Below the pieces are notes generated by a model that was not told the origin of the DNA, searched no databases, and was given only the letters and a program-made list of their open reading frames with translations. Shown here one piece after another: positions 50,282 through 59,707 of a stretch of 64,000 nucleotides of DNA; positions within the stretch are counted from its first letter, which is position 1, and each line of letters starts with the position of its first letter. Position numbers and translations under genes: made by a program. Source of the DNA: Mycolicibacterium neoaurum VKM Ac-1815D (lineage in GTDB: Bacteria; Actinomycetota; Actinomycetes; Mycobacteriales; Mycobacteriaceae); assembly GCF_000317305.3 (NCBI RefSeq), contig NC_023036.2, positions 3,100,001 to 3,164,000 of the forward strand. The letters are read 5' to 3'.

Positions 50282-51130
50282 ATGAGTTCGATGTGGCATG
50301 GGTGCCTGCCCGACACCGACTACTTCGAGATCCACTCCAGCGGTGGCCATGACTATGGCGTGTGGGTCACCACGCCGCCGGGCTACACCCCGTCCATGGC
50401 GGCACCCGTCGTCTATGTGCTCGACGGGAACTGGGCGGTCGGCATGACGGCGCCGCTCATCGTCACCCAGTTGGATCCGTTACAGCGGATTCAGCCCTAC
50501 ATCCAAGTGGCCATCGGATACGCCGGCGACGAAGCACACGACTGGGATCGACTGCGCAACAGAGATTTCGTCCCGCCCGGCGAGCCTATCGCCCCAGAAC
50601 TCATCGATGCCGTCGAGATGGGAGTGCGCGATGGCACGAGAACCCGCCGGCAAGCCGATGCCTATGTTGCAGAGCTGCGCGATGCGCACGCTGATGTGTT
50701 CCTGACGTTCATCACCGCCGATCTCCATCCCCGAATCGAACGCGAATACGGCACGGCTGACAGCGGACACGGCATCTTCGGCTACTCGTATGGTGGTCTC
50801 TTCGCGATGTATGCCTGGCTTGCCGATACCGGGCTGTTCGACACCGTCGGAGCCGGAAGTCCCGGCGTCATCGGCGCAGATAGCCAGATCTTCACCATGC
50901 TCGACACCATGGGTGACACCCGACCGAAAGCAAGACTCCACGTCACGATGAACGAGCGAGAGCTGTTGGGAGAGTTGACCGTATATCAGAAGCTGGCCAG
51001 CAACGTCACAGACGTCCTTCATCGACTACTCCCCTGCGACGGCGTCAGTGCCGAGATCTTGCGCGAGACTCATGTCACCGGAATGCAGGCGTCGTTCCTT
51101 AGCTACCTCAGGACCTGCCGCCCGATGTGA
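50282..51130 (+). CDS. Alpha/beta hydrolase, esterase-D/IroE-like
   Basis: 282 residues of the PF00756-type esterase family: YFEIHSSGGHDYGVWVTTPP, VVYVLDGNWA, nucleophile elbow GIFGYSYGGLFAMYAWL with the Ser, and a late His in ETHVTGMQASFL. Relatives hydrolyse trilactone siderophores, S-formylglutathione or short esters. ATG at 50282. It is divergent from a TetR gene and its 3' end overlaps another TetR by 23 bases (convergent). Substrate unknown. Confidence 0.87.
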   Translation: MSSMWHGCLPDTDYFEIHSSGGHDYGVWVTTPPGYTPSMAAPVVYVLDGNWAVGMTAPLIVTQLDPLQRIQPYIQVAIGYAGDEAHDWDRLRNRDFVPPGEPIAPELIDAVEMGVRDGTRTRRQADAYVAELRDAHADVFLTFITADLHPRIEREYGTADSGHGIFGYSYGGLFAMYAWLADTGLFDTVGAGSPGVIGADSQIFTMLDTMGDTRPKARLHVTMNERELLGELTVYQKLASNVTDVLHRLLPCDGVSAEILRETHVTGMQASFLSYLRTCRPM

Positions 51131-51680
51131 GGCCACGGTGTAGATCGATGAGCTCGACGAGATGTCGGTGCACATCGTCCAAGGGCGCAGTCGAGCGTTG
51201 CGCGATGGCCATGACCACCGCCCCTTCGATGGACGCGATGGCCATGGTCGCCAGGCTGGCGCGGGCCTCTTCGGGAATCCCGTTGTCGCGCAGAATTGCC
51301 GACAGCGACTGACCCCACTCGGCGAAGACCGCGGCGGCAACCTCAGCGGCCTCGGGTGAGTCGCCGCGACCCAACGCCGCGGCAACGATGGGGCAGCCGG
51401 CCGCAAAGTCCGCGGCCACCAGCATGGCCTTCCATTGGTTCACGAACGCCGCGAGCGGATCAGCGGCACCGTTGAGCGCGGCGATATAGGAGCCGATGAC
51501 GGCGCCGGCGCGCGCGGTGGCCGCCGACACCATCTCAGTCTTTCCACCGGGAAAGGCCAGGTAGATGGAGCGGCGGGAGACGCCGGCACGCTCGAGCACG
51601 GCGGCGATCCCAGTTCCGGCGACACCGAATCGCTGCATCAGGTGGATGGTGCTCTCGATGAGTTTGTCGCTCGCTGCCAT
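51108..51680 (-). CDS. TetR family regulator, probable regulator of the mmpS-mmpL operon
   Basis: 190 residues. HTH: LIESTIHLMQRFGVAGTGIA, then AVLERAGVSRRSIYLAFPGGKTEMVSAA, with the YLAFPGGK variant typical of LmrA/YxaF-like TetR proteins. Divergent from mmpS 114 bases away. The gap holds two direct ACCAATCG copies (ACCAATCGGT near 51739 and ACCAATCGTT near 51770) that could be operators. It probably represses the transporter operon until a substrate binds. Confidence 0.88.
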   Translation of the reverse strand: MAASDKLIESTIHLMQRFGVAGTGIAAVLERAGVSRRSIYLAFPGGKTEMVSAATARAGAVIGSYIAALNGAADPLAAFVNQWKAMLVAADFAAGCPIVAAALGRGDSPEAAEVAAAVFAEWGQSLSAILRDNGIPEEARASLATMAIASIEGAVVMAIAQRSTAPLDDVHRHLVELIDLHRGLTSGGRS

Positions 51681-51794
51681 GCCGCCGCGACACCCCTTTC
51701 GTGATGACCATCACATGCAATCGGTCGTTGTCACTATACCAATCGGTGTACTAGCGTCCGGTAAACCAATCGTTCTACCAACGGAGGCGCGACG

Positions 51795-52214
51795 ATGCTG
51801 GATGGTCAACGATGGATGGTGGCCGTGATCGTGGGAGTCGTTGCCGTCTCGGCCGCGGTGATCGGCTCACTGAGGTTGCGTGACATTCCGGATCGCGCCA
51901 TCGGTCATTCCCCTCCCCCGCATGCGGTGGCCGATCCGCGCGAGCGACTCGTCGAGTACCGGCTGGACGGCGATCCCGGTCGCCACGCCGTGGTGTCCTA
52001 CCTCACCCCGGAAGGGCACGTCGTCGACGCCAATGTGGTCCTGCCGTGGCGCACCCAGGCACCCATCAGCACACTGACCGCCGCCGTCGGCCTCGCCGCT
52101 CAGACCAGTGGCAGTCGTCTACGTTGTGAGATCGCCGTCGCCGGGCAATCGCGAATCCTTCGAGAGGCCACGGCAGACGCCGCCGTCGTCAACTGCTCGA
52201 TACCGGCGGCCTGA
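51795..52214 (+). CDS. mmpS: MmpS family transport accessory protein
   Basis: 139 residues: N-terminal helix (about 8-26: MVAVIVGVVAVSAAVIGSLR) followed by an extracytoplasmic beta domain with the family pattern VEYRLDGDPGRHAVVSYLTP, VVLPWRTQAP and LRCEIAVAGQ. MmpS proteins partner MmpL pumps in mycobacteria. It ends 3 bases before mmpL. The presence of this pair is a strong marker that the organism is a mycobacterium. Confidence 0.88.
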   Translation: MLDGQRWMVAVIVGVVAVSAAVIGSLRLRDIPDRAIGHSPPPHAVADPRERLVEYRLDGDPGRHAVVSYLTPEGHVVDANVVLPWRTQAPISTLTAAVGLAAQTSGSRLRCEIAVAGQSRILREATADAAVVNCSIPAA

Positions 52215-52217
52215 ACC

Positions 52218-55154
52218 ATGACCATTCCCAAGGCCCTTCGCGGCATCGCGGGCGAACTGCGGCACCCGATACGTATGAGCGACGTCCGCACCGCCGCTGC
52301 GGATCGGCCGTGGTGGGCCCGAGCGCTGTATGGGCTGTCACTGCCCATCGTGCTCGGGTGGTTGGTCGTCGTCGGCGCCCTCAACATCGCCGTGCCGCAG
52401 TTGGAAACGGTGATCGACCAGCACGCGAAATCGTTTCTCCCCGACGAGGCATCCGCGGTGCAGGCGCTGGTCAAGATGGGCGATCACTTCGGCGGCGGCG
52501 GCAGTAACAACTTCGTGTATCTGCTCGTCGAGGGCCAACGGCCCCTCGACGAGCCGGCACGCGACTACTACGACGCGGTGGTCCACAGACTCACTGCCGA
52601 TGAGCGGCACGTGAGTTCGATCATGAACCTTTGGTCGGATCCCGATCTCGCACCCGCCGCCCAGAGCGCGGACGGCAGAGCGGCCTACGGGCTGGTGAAT
52701 CTCACCGGAAACATGGGCACCGCAGCCGCGATGGAGTCCACCCGCGCCGCGCGCGACATCATCGCCGCGGTGCCGGCGCCCGAGGGCGTCTCGGCACACA
52801 TCACCGGTCCATCGGCCGTGGTCAACGACGAGTTGGTGGCCATCTCGGATTCGATACTGCGGCTCATCATTCTGTGCTCCGTCTTGGTGACTGCCGTGCT
52901 GCTGGCGGTCTATCGTTCGCCGGTAACGGCTTTGGTGCCGCTGATCACGGTCGCTGCCAGCCTCGGCGGCGCACGGGCGCTGATCGCTCTCTTCAGTCAG
53001 ATGGAATGGATCAGCGTGTCGATCTTCGCCGCGGCACTATCGGCCGTGGTGGTGCTGGGTGCCGGTACCAACTACGGAATCTTCCTGGTGGGGCGCTACC
53101 AGGAGGGCCGCCGCCGCGGACTGGACTCCGAGACCGCCTTCTACGCGGCACTCGGCGGTGTCGCACACATCATCATCGCATCGGCACTCACGGTGGCCGG
53201 TGCCATGGCGTGTCTCACGCTCACCAGGCTGTCGATCTTCAGCACGTCGGGACTTCCCTGCACCATCGCGATTGTCGTAACGCTTTGTGCGGCATTGACA
53301 TTGGGGCCCGCTCTACTCGCGATACTGATCCGGATGGGATACGTCGAGCCCCGCGGCGACGGCTCCGCCCGCCGATGGCGACGCATCGCCACAGCAGTCG
53401 TGCGGTGGCCGGGGCCGGTGCTGACCGGAGCCACCGCCATCTTGCTGGTGGCGATCGCCTTCGTGCCGCTGTACCAGCCCAGCTACGACGAACGGCGCGC
53501 GCAGCCCACCGATTCCCCCGCCAATATGGGGTTTGCGGCGGCCGACCGCCACCTGCCGCCCAATGTCATGGCCCCGAGTGTGGTCATCATCGAAGCCGAC
53601 CACGACATGCGCAATCCAGCCGACCTGATCGCCCTGGAACGGTTGACCGCCGCCATCGCAGGCCTGGAAGGTATCGACGCGGTGCAAGGCATGACCAGGC
53701 CGTTGAAAGCGCCGATAGCGCAGGGCACTTTGGCAAGCCAGGCCGGCTACATCGGCAGCCGGATCGAGCAGAGCGCGGCCCTGCTGAATGCTCGGTTGGG
53801 TGACATCGAGGCCGTCGAATCCGCCCTCGACGGCCTCGACGGATCGGCCAGGGCACTCTCGAGCGCTCTCTCCCAGGGGCAGAGCGGTGCCGGCGACGTG
53901 GTCTCCGCCATGACCGTCCTGAAATCCGAAGCGGTGAACCTGACCTCGAAGCTGGCCATCGTGCAGGATGCCAGTCAGCCCGCTGTCGATGTTCTCAGGG
54001 GCCTTCCACAGTGCCAGTCGATCGAGGTCTGTCAGGGCGCGTTGACCGGGTTCTCGCTGATCGACGACGTCCGCGGACTCGACGAGCTGTCCGCCAAGGT
54101 CGAACAGGGCACCGCCGCGGCAGCCGCCGCCCTTCCGCACGCGGCGGCGCAGATCCCGGCCATCACCTCGGCGATTGCTCAAGTGCGGCAGGTGATCCAA
54201 CCGCTCAAAGGCAGTCTGCAAGCGCTCATCCCGCAGACCACCGAGATCACCGCATTTCTTGACGAGGTGAGCCGTTCCTACGCCGAAGGGGCACCGTCCA
54301 CCGGGTTCTTCCTACCTGCCCAAGCCATCGACAGCCCGCTCTTCCGCAGCGCAGTTCCCTATTTCTTCTCCTCCGACGGCACCGTGACCCGCATGGTGGT
54401 GACGCCCGAGATCGAAGGATTCAGCCGTCAGGCAATGGATTTGAGCGAGCGCGTGATACCCGCTGCGCTCGGTGCGATCAAAGGAACCTCGTTGCAGGGT
54501 GCGACCGTGAGCATCGGCGGCCCCGGCGGGACCCTGCTGAACATCGAATCCTTCGCACATGAGGACTTCATCGCCATCGCGGTCGCAGCATTCGCGTTCG
54601 TGTTCTGCGTCGTGCTGGTGTTGTTGCGCAGTCTCGTCGCCGCGGTGGTGGTGATCACGACAGTCGGGATCTCTTATCTGGCGGCGTTGGGGCTGGGCGT
54701 GTTCGTCTGGCAGAACCTCGTGGGCAACCCCCTGCACTGGGCAGTTGCGCCGGTGGCATTCTCTTTTCTGGTGGCTGTCGGTGCCGACTACAACATGTTG
54801 CTGGTGAGCAGGATGAAAGAGGAGATGGCGGCCGGTACGGGCACTGGTCTGATCCGCGCGATGGTGGGCACCGGCAGCGTGGTCACCACCGCCGGTCTCA
54901 CCTTCGGGGCCACCATGTTCGCGATGCTCGGCAGTTCGGCCACCAATATCGCCCAGATCGGCACGACCGTCGCGTTCGGGTTGGTGATCGACACGCTGAT
55001 CGTTCGTTCCCTGATGGTTCCGGCCATCGCGCGGTTGTGTGGCCGATGGTTCTGGTGGCCGACGGCATTCGTCAGAATGCCTGCCCACGCCGGGTCCGCA
55101 TCACCCACACTGGACCCGACGAGAAACGCACGGGAGGAACGACTACACACATGA
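52218..55154 (+). CDS. mmpL: MmpL family RND transporter
   Basis: 978 residues, with the RND layout: helix 1, a periplasmic porter domain, helices 2-6, a second long porter domain (about 430-750, helical, with Cys pair CQSIEVCQG), then helices 7-12. The second proton-relay motif is normal, GADYNMLLVSRMKEE (Asp857-Tyr), but the first reads GTNYGIFLVGRYQEGR, with Asn285 where most MmpL proteins have Asp. They export lipids, siderophores or drugs (family knowledge). ATGA overlap with the GMC gene shows a shared operon. Confidence 0.93.
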   Translation: MTIPKALRGIAGELRHPIRMSDVRTAAADRPWWARALYGLSLPIVLGWLVVVGALNIAVPQLETVIDQHAKSFLPDEASAVQALVKMGDHFGGGGSNNFVYLLVEGQRPLDEPARDYYDAVVHRLTADERHVSSIMNLWSDPDLAPAAQSADGRAAYGLVNLTGNMGTAAAMESTRAARDIIAAVPAPEGVSAHITGPSAVVNDELVAISDSILRLIILCSVLVTAVLLAVYRSPVTALVPLITVAASLGGARALIALFSQMEWISVSIFAAALSAVVVLGAGTNYGIFLVGRYQEGRRRGLDSETAFYAALGGVAHIIIASALTVAGAMACLTLTRLSIFSTSGLPCTIAIVVTLCAALTLGPALLAILIRMGYVEPRGDGSARRWRRIATAVVRWPGPVLTGATAILLVAIAFVPLYQPSYDERRAQPTDSPANMGFAAADRHLPPNVMAPSVVIIEADHDMRNPADLIALERLTAAIAGLEGIDAVQGMTRPLKAPIAQGTLASQAGYIGSRIEQSAALLNARLGDIEAVESALDGLDGSARALSSALSQGQSGAGDVVSAMTVLKSEAVNLTSKLAIVQDASQPAVDVLRGLPQCQSIEVCQGALTGFSLIDDVRGLDELSAKVEQGTAAAAAALPHAAAQIPAITSAIAQVRQVIQPLKGSLQALIPQTTEITAFLDEVSRSYAEGAPSTGFFLPAQAIDSPLFRSAVPYFFSSDGTVTRMVVTPEIEGFSRQAMDLSERVIPAALGAIKGTSLQGATVSIGGPGGTLLNIESFAHEDFIAIAVAAFAFVFCVVLVLLRSLVAAVVVITTVGISYLAALGLGVFVWQNLVGNPLHWAVAPVAFSFLVAVGADYNMLLVSRMKEEMAAGTGTGLIRAMVGTGSVVTTAGLTFGATMFAMLGSSATNIAQIGTTVAFGLVIDTLIVRSLMVPAIARLCGRWFWWPTAFVRMPAHAGSASPTLDPTRNAREERLHT

Positions 55155-56836
55155 CCGGCGCCGCCGAATTCGACTACGTCATCGTGGGTGCGGGCAGCGC
55201 CGGCTGCTTGCTGGCGAACAGGCTCAGCGCCAACCCCGAACATCGCGTGCTGTTGGTCGAGGCCGGTGGTGACGACGACTGGTTCTGGATCAAGATCCCG
55301 GTCGGTTACCTGTACACCATCGCCAACCCGCGGACCGATTGGTGCTACGCGACCGAGGCCGATCCGGGCCTGGCGGACCGCAGCATCATCTATGCGCGCG
55401 GCCGGGTGATCGGCGGTTGTTCGTCGATCAACGCCATGATCCACATGCGTGGGCAGGCCAGCGATTATGTCTCGTGGGCGCAGGCAACCGGTGATGACCG
55501 GTGGCTGTGGGGCGGTCCGGAATCCGCAGGCCAGACCTTGTCCATCTACAAGCAGTTGGAGGACTACTTCGGTGGCGCCGATGAATGGCACGGCACCGAC
55601 GGCGAGATCCGTGTCGAGCGACCGCGCGTGCGCTGGAAGATCCTGGACGCCTGGCAGGCCGCCGCCGCCCAGGTGGGGATCGACCCCATCGAGGAGTTCA
55701 ACCGCGGCGACAACGCCGGCAGCGCGTACTTCCACGTCAATCAGCGCCGAGGACGTCGCTGGTCGATGGCCGACGCGTTCCTCCATCCGATCGCCCACCG
55801 GTCGAACCTCACCGTCTACACCAAAACGCAAGCGGTACAGCTGTTGACGGATGAGCAGGTGGCCGACAGCCAACGACGTGGCGCCTGGACCACCGCCGCA
55901 CACCGCGCCACCGGTGTGCGGATGATCAAGGATGGACGGCAGGTCGATGTACGGGCCCGACGCGAGGTGATCCTCAGCGCCGGTGCCATCGGTTCACCCC
56001 ACCTCATGCAGGCCTCCGGTCTCGGACCGGCCGGGCTGCTCGCGGCGCACCAGATTCCGGTGCGCGTCGACCTTCCCGGCGTCGGCGAAAATCTGCAGGA
56101 TCACCTCCAACTCAGAACGGTCTACCGAATCCAGGGCGCTCGCACCGTCAACACGCTCTATCGCAACCTGATCACCCGGGCCGGCATGGGATTGCAATAC
56201 CTGTTGACCCGGTCAGGTCCGATGACGATGCCGCCGTCAACCCTGGGTGCCTTCGCGACCAGCGACCCGAGCCGCACGAGCCCGGATCTGGAGTGGCATG
56301 TGCAACCGCTGTCGCTGGCCAAGTTCGGCGAGCCGCTACACCGGTTCGGAGCCATCACTCCCTCGGTGTGCAATCTGCGGCCCAGTTCTCGCGGCCACGT
56401 ACGACTGGCGAGTGCCGATCCCCTCACCTATCCGAAGATCTCGTGCAACTACCTGTCCACCGACGATGATCTGCGCGCCGCCGTGCAGGGCTTGCGGATG
56501 ACCCGCACCATCATGGCGGCGCCGGCGCTGGCGCCCTACCGTCCGGAAGAGTTGCTACCCGGCCCGCAACTGGTCAGCGATGACGACCTGCAGCAGGCCG
56601 CCAGGGAGCTGGGCACCACCATCTTCCACCCGGTCGGCACCTGCGCCATGGGCGCCTTCGACACCCGAGGCAGGCCGCGGTCCACCGCCACGGTGCTGGA
56701 CACCGACTGCCGGGTGTACCGGGTCGCCGGTCTTCGTGTCATCGATGCCTCGGCAATGCCCACCATCACGTCAGGGAACACCAATGCACCGGTCATGTTG
56801 ATCGCCGAGCGAGCCGCGCGGGCCATTCTGGAATAA
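55151..56836 (+). CDS. GMC family FAD oxidoreductase (choline/alcohol dehydrogenase-like)
   Basis: 561 residues. FAD-binding loop IVGAGSAGCLLANRL at residue 10, second FAD signature GRVIGGCSSINAMIHMR, and catalytic His region in FHPVGTCAMG with the final SGNTNAPVMLIAERAA. It oxidises an alcohol to an aldehyde or ketone. The ATG overlaps mmpL (ATGA), so it probably acts on the molecule that MmpL exports or its precursor, such as a lipid alcohol (inference). Confidence 0.93.
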   Translation: MTGAAEFDYVIVGAGSAGCLLANRLSANPEHRVLLVEAGGDDDWFWIKIPVGYLYTIANPRTDWCYATEADPGLADRSIIYARGRVIGGCSSINAMIHMRGQASDYVSWAQATGDDRWLWGGPESAGQTLSIYKQLEDYFGGADEWHGTDGEIRVERPRVRWKILDAWQAAAAQVGIDPIEEFNRGDNAGSAYFHVNQRRGRRWSMADAFLHPIAHRSNLTVYTKTQAVQLLTDEQVADSQRRGAWTTAAHRATGVRMIKDGRQVDVRARREVILSAGAIGSPHLMQASGLGPAGLLAAHQIPVRVDLPGVGENLQDHLQLRTVYRIQGARTVNTLYRNLITRAGMGLQYLLTRSGPMTMPPSTLGAFATSDPSRTSPDLEWHVQPLSLAKFGEPLHRFGAITPSVCNLRPSSRGHVRLASADPLTYPKISCNYLSTDDDLRAAVQGLRMTRTIMAAPALAPYRPEELLPGPQLVSDDDLQQAARELGTTIFHPVGTCAMGAFDTRGRPRSTATVLDTDCRVYRVAGLRVIDASAMPTITSGNTNAPVMLIAERAARAILE

Positions 56837-56892
56837 ACGCGCCGGGGTCGTACTTGGCTCAAGTGTCCTCCTCCCCCGACTCTGGAGTGCTC

Positions 56893-57702
56893 ATGAATCG
56901 ACCTGTCCGCGTCGCTGTCCAGGTACAGCCCGGTGGCACACCCGACTACCGCACGTGGCGAGACGCCGTCTTGGCCGCAGACGACCTCGGCGTCGACGTG
57001 ATCTTCGGATACGACCACTTCCACCGGCCCGCGATGAAGGGCATCGTCGACGGAAAACCCGTGATGTTCGACGAGCAGCCCGACGTCGCCAACTTCGAGG
57101 GCTGGACCGCACTGGCATCGTGGGGCGAGATCACCTCGCATGCCGAGATCGGGCTTCTGGTCACCGGGGTCGGGTACCGCAATGCCGACCTGCTCGCGGA
57201 TATGGCCCGCACCGTCGACCACATCAGCGGCGGCCGCCTCATCCTGGGGCTCGGTGCAGGTTGGTACGAGAAGGACTATGTAACATACGGATACGAGTTC
57301 GGCACCTTCGGTTCACGCTTCGACCTGTTCGACGAAAGCCTGATCCGCATCGAGAACAGGCTTGCGGCTTTGGTACCGCCGCCGGTACGTCAGCTTCCGA
57401 TTCTCATCGGCGGGACAGGCCCCAAGCGTTCGCTGCCGGCCGTGGCCAAGCATGCCGACATCTGGCACGCGTTCCAGGACCTGGATGGCTTTCGTCGGTC
57501 CAGCGACCGTGTCGACGAGTTGGCGGCGAGTTTTGGCCGCGACGGTACCGATATCGAACGTTCGACACTGTGGCAGGACCCGGAAAGTGCCGACGCCTTC
57601 CGCGAAGCAGGCGTCACGTTGTTCCAGACCGAACTCACCGCCGACGACGGTTACGATCTGGCAGCACTCAAGCAGGTGCTCGCCTGGCGCGACAACGGGT
57701 GA
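56893..57702 (+). CDS. LLM class (F420-type) oxidoreductase
   Basis: 269 residues of the luciferase-like monooxygenase TIM barrel. The strands VRVAVQVQPGG, DVIFGYDHFHRP and IGLLVTGVGYRNADLLADM are clear, then the family hallmark ISGGRLILGLGAGWYEKDYV. In mycobacteria such proteins use F420 rather than FMN. GGAG is 5 bases before the ATG at 56893. It lies 56 bases after the GMC gene on the same strand, probably the same operon. Substrate unknown. Confidence 0.9.
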   Translation: MNRPVRVAVQVQPGGTPDYRTWRDAVLAADDLGVDVIFGYDHFHRPAMKGIVDGKPVMFDEQPDVANFEGWTALASWGEITSHAEIGLLVTGVGYRNADLLADMARTVDHISGGRLILGLGAGWYEKDYVTYGYEFGTFGSRFDLFDESLIRIENRLAALVPPPVRQLPILIGGTGPKRSLPAVAKHADIWHAFQDLDGFRRSSDRVDELAASFGRDGTDIERSTLWQDPESADAFREAGVTLFQTELTADDGYDLAALKQVLAWRDNG

Positions 57703-57708
57703 TCGCGA

Positions 57709-58929
57709 TCAGCCCGTGATATCCCGGCCGATCAACCGCCGCGCAATGATCCACTGCTGCAACTCGTTGGCGCCCTCGAATATCTCAAGGATCTTGGCGT
57801 CGCGGTACATTTCCTCCAGCCGCACCGACTCGCCCGTCTCACCGACCTGCCGAGCGAACCCGAGCGCGCCGTATATCTGGATCGCCTCTCGCACAACATC
57901 GTTGGCCAAGCGCGTCCCGTATGCCTTCGCCATCGCAGCCTCCGGCTCGGCGGTCCTGTCGCCGCGATCGACCAGGGTCGCCGCCTTCTGATACAGCGTT
58001 CGAGCACACTCGATTTCGGTGGCGCGTTGGGCCATGACGAATTGCCAGTGCTGCATCGCACCCAGCGGAGCGCCGAACACCTGACGGGTGCGCAACCTGT
58101 CGACGGCCAGGTCCACCGCCGCCTGGGCCACTCCCACGCCCGCAGCACCTATCCCGATACGTCCTCGTACGAGCGCCGACAGCGCGACCGCCATCCCGCC
58201 GCCCGCTTTACCCAGCAGATTCGATCGTGGAACGTGCACATCGGTGAACTCGATGTCGGCGGTGATCTGGCCGCGGTGGCCCATCTTCAGATCCGGCGTG
58301 CCGATCCGCACACCCGGTGACGAGAGGTCGACGAGTAGCATGGTGGCTCGATCACTGCCCTCGCCTGCCCGCACCAACACCGAGACCCATCCCCTGGCGA
58401 CACTGTTGGTGATCCACCGCTTGCGACCGTTGACGATGAATCCGTCCGACGTCTCCTCGGCCACAGTCCGCAGGCGTGCGGCGGTCAGATCAGAGCTGGT
58501 GTCGGGTTCAGTGGTCGCGAACGCGAAAGCCATGCGGCCGCTGACCAATTCGGGGATCAGGCGGGCCCGCAACTCGGCAGAGGCGAACGTCAGTGTCTGC
58601 GGTACCAAAATACATTGGCCATCGAATACACCCGCCAACGACGAAGAGTGGTAGGCGATCTCTTCGGTGACGGTGCATGTGCCCAGCATCGGATGCTGCA
58701 GGCCCATACCGAAATCCGCGCCGAACGGCACCCCGAAGAGACCCTCGTCCGCCAGGCCCCGGAAGGCCTGCCAGGGGAAGCTCTCCGTCGACTCTTCGCG
58801 CTGTCCGATCTCGCGGGCGTAGGGCACCACCGAGCGGTTGACGGCGTCGCGAGCCAACTCTCGCACGCGCACGATTTCCTCGGGCAACCAGACGTCGTGC
58901 GTCATACGGTCTTGAGTACGTTCGATCAC
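57709..58929 (-). CDS. Acyl-CoA dehydrogenase
   Basis: 406 residues from a GTG at 58929, or 398 from ATG 58905. Features: FAFATTEPDTSSDLTAARL, RKRWITNSVARG and the catalytic Glu in ILEIFEGANELQQWII. The GTG is favoured because TATTGT lies only 6 bases upstream of it, a -10 for a leaderless transcript. It introduces a double bond into an acyl-CoA. It follows its TetR gene on the same strand; the operator 58939-58962 lies in the 29-base gap. Confidence 0.92.
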   Translation of the reverse strand: MIERTQDRMTHDVWLPEEIVRVRELARDAVNRSVVPYAREIGQREESTESFPWQAFRGLADEGLFGVPFGADFGMGLQHPMLGTCTVTEEIAYHSSSLAGVFDGQCILVPQTLTFASAELRARLIPELVSGRMAFAFATTEPDTSSDLTAARLRTVAEETSDGFIVNGRKRWITNSVARGWVSVLVRAGEGSDRATMLLVDLSSPGVRIGTPDLKMGHRGQITADIEFTDVHVPRSNLLGKAGGGMAVALSALVRGRIGIGAAGVGVAQAAVDLAVDRLRTRQVFGAPLGAMQHWQFVMAQRATEIECARTLYQKAATLVDRGDRTAEPEAAMAKAYGTRLANDVVREAIQIYGALGFARQVGETGESVRLEEMYRDAKILEIFEGANELQQWIIARRLIGRDITG

Positions 58930-58938
58930 CGGATCACA

Positions 58939-58962
58939 ATAACAGTCAGCTATGACCGTTAT
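58939..58962. promoter_or_regulatory. 24-bp operator, ATAACAGTCA-GCTA-TGACCGTTAT
   Basis: Ten-base arms match at nine positions. The site lies between the TetR stop codon and the acyl-CoA dehydrogenase start and overlaps the putative promoter, so the TetR likely represses the dehydrogenase. Confidence 0.7.
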
Positions 58963-59609
58963 GAAGACTGCGTATCTGGCCGTTCCGACAGCATCCGGAC
59001 GGCCATGTCGTTCCACAACCGAAGGTGCGGATCGGTATCGGCAGTTCGCTCGCCGATCGAGTAGGTCAGCGCCACCCCGCGCATGCTGCTGAAAAGCAAC
59101 TCACGCAGGTCGGGAAAGGCTGGATGACTGCTGTGCACCGGCCCGAACATCGTCGCGATGACATGTTCGATGGCTCGGCCGAGTCTGCGCTCGGCCTCCG
59201 CCAATCCCGCGCGCAGTCCGGGATCGGTCCGCGCAGCGGTCCAGAGTTCCATCGCCGCCCAGAAGTACGGCTGCCGAAAAGTGCTCCAGAGCAGGCTGAT
59301 CGCATAGTCGATTCGCGCGGACCCACTCGCGGCACCGTCGGGAACGGCAGCGTCGAACCACCGCTCCATCTCGGCGACCCGTTCGATGGCCAGGTGCTGC
59401 GCAGCAGCGATCAGCAGGGCGTCCCTGGACGGGAAGTAATGCAGCAGCCTGCCGCGGGACACCCCCGCCAACCGTTGGATGACGACGGTGGTCGCACCGC
59501 TGTAGCCGTTCTCCACCAGAGCGCGCACCGCCGCGTCGAGGATCAAGGCGCGACTGTCGGCGCGCCGGTCGGGGCGCGAGACGCGTGCTGCCCTCGGGTG
59601 TACCACCAC
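58959..59609 (-). CDS. TetR family transcriptional regulator
   Basis: About 216 residues from a GTG at 59609 (several neighbouring GTG codons are possible). HTH: LILDAAVRALVENGYSGATT, then VVIQRLAGVSRGRLLHYFPSRDALLIAA, with LLHYFPS typical of fatty-acid or acyl-CoA-linked TetR proteins. TACGCT lies about 6 bases before the GTG, consistent with a leaderless mRNA. Same strand and upstream of the acyl-CoA dehydrogenase; divergent from the DHA2 exporter at 59708. Confidence 0.87.
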   Translation of the reverse strand: MVVHPRAARVSRPDRRADSRALILDAAVRALVENGYSGATTVVIQRLAGVSRGRLLHYFPSRDALLIAAAQHLAIERVAEMERWFDAAVPDGAASGSARIDYAISLLWSTFRQPYFWAAMELWTAARTDPGLRAGLAEAERRLGRAIEHVIATMFGPVHSSHPAFPDLRELLFSSMRGVALTYSIGERTADTDPHLRLWNDMAVRMLSERPDTQSS

Positions 59610-59660
59610 GGTGACAGCGTAGAGCAAACGGTCATCGTTGACTGCTAAGCCCTTGGACAA

Positions 59661-59689
59661 CTCACTTGGGCGTATTAACCACTCATTTG
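59661..59689. promoter_or_regulatory. Direct repeat CTCAYTTG upstream of the DHA2 exporter
   Basis: CTCACTTG (59661-59668) and CTCATTTG (59682-59689) are spaced 21 bases apart, two helical turns, in front of the exporter start at 59708. They could be half-sites for the TetR encoded at 61224 or for the divergent TetR. Confidence 0.4.
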
Positions 59690-59707
59690 AGCTGTTATGG
59701 TCGATCC

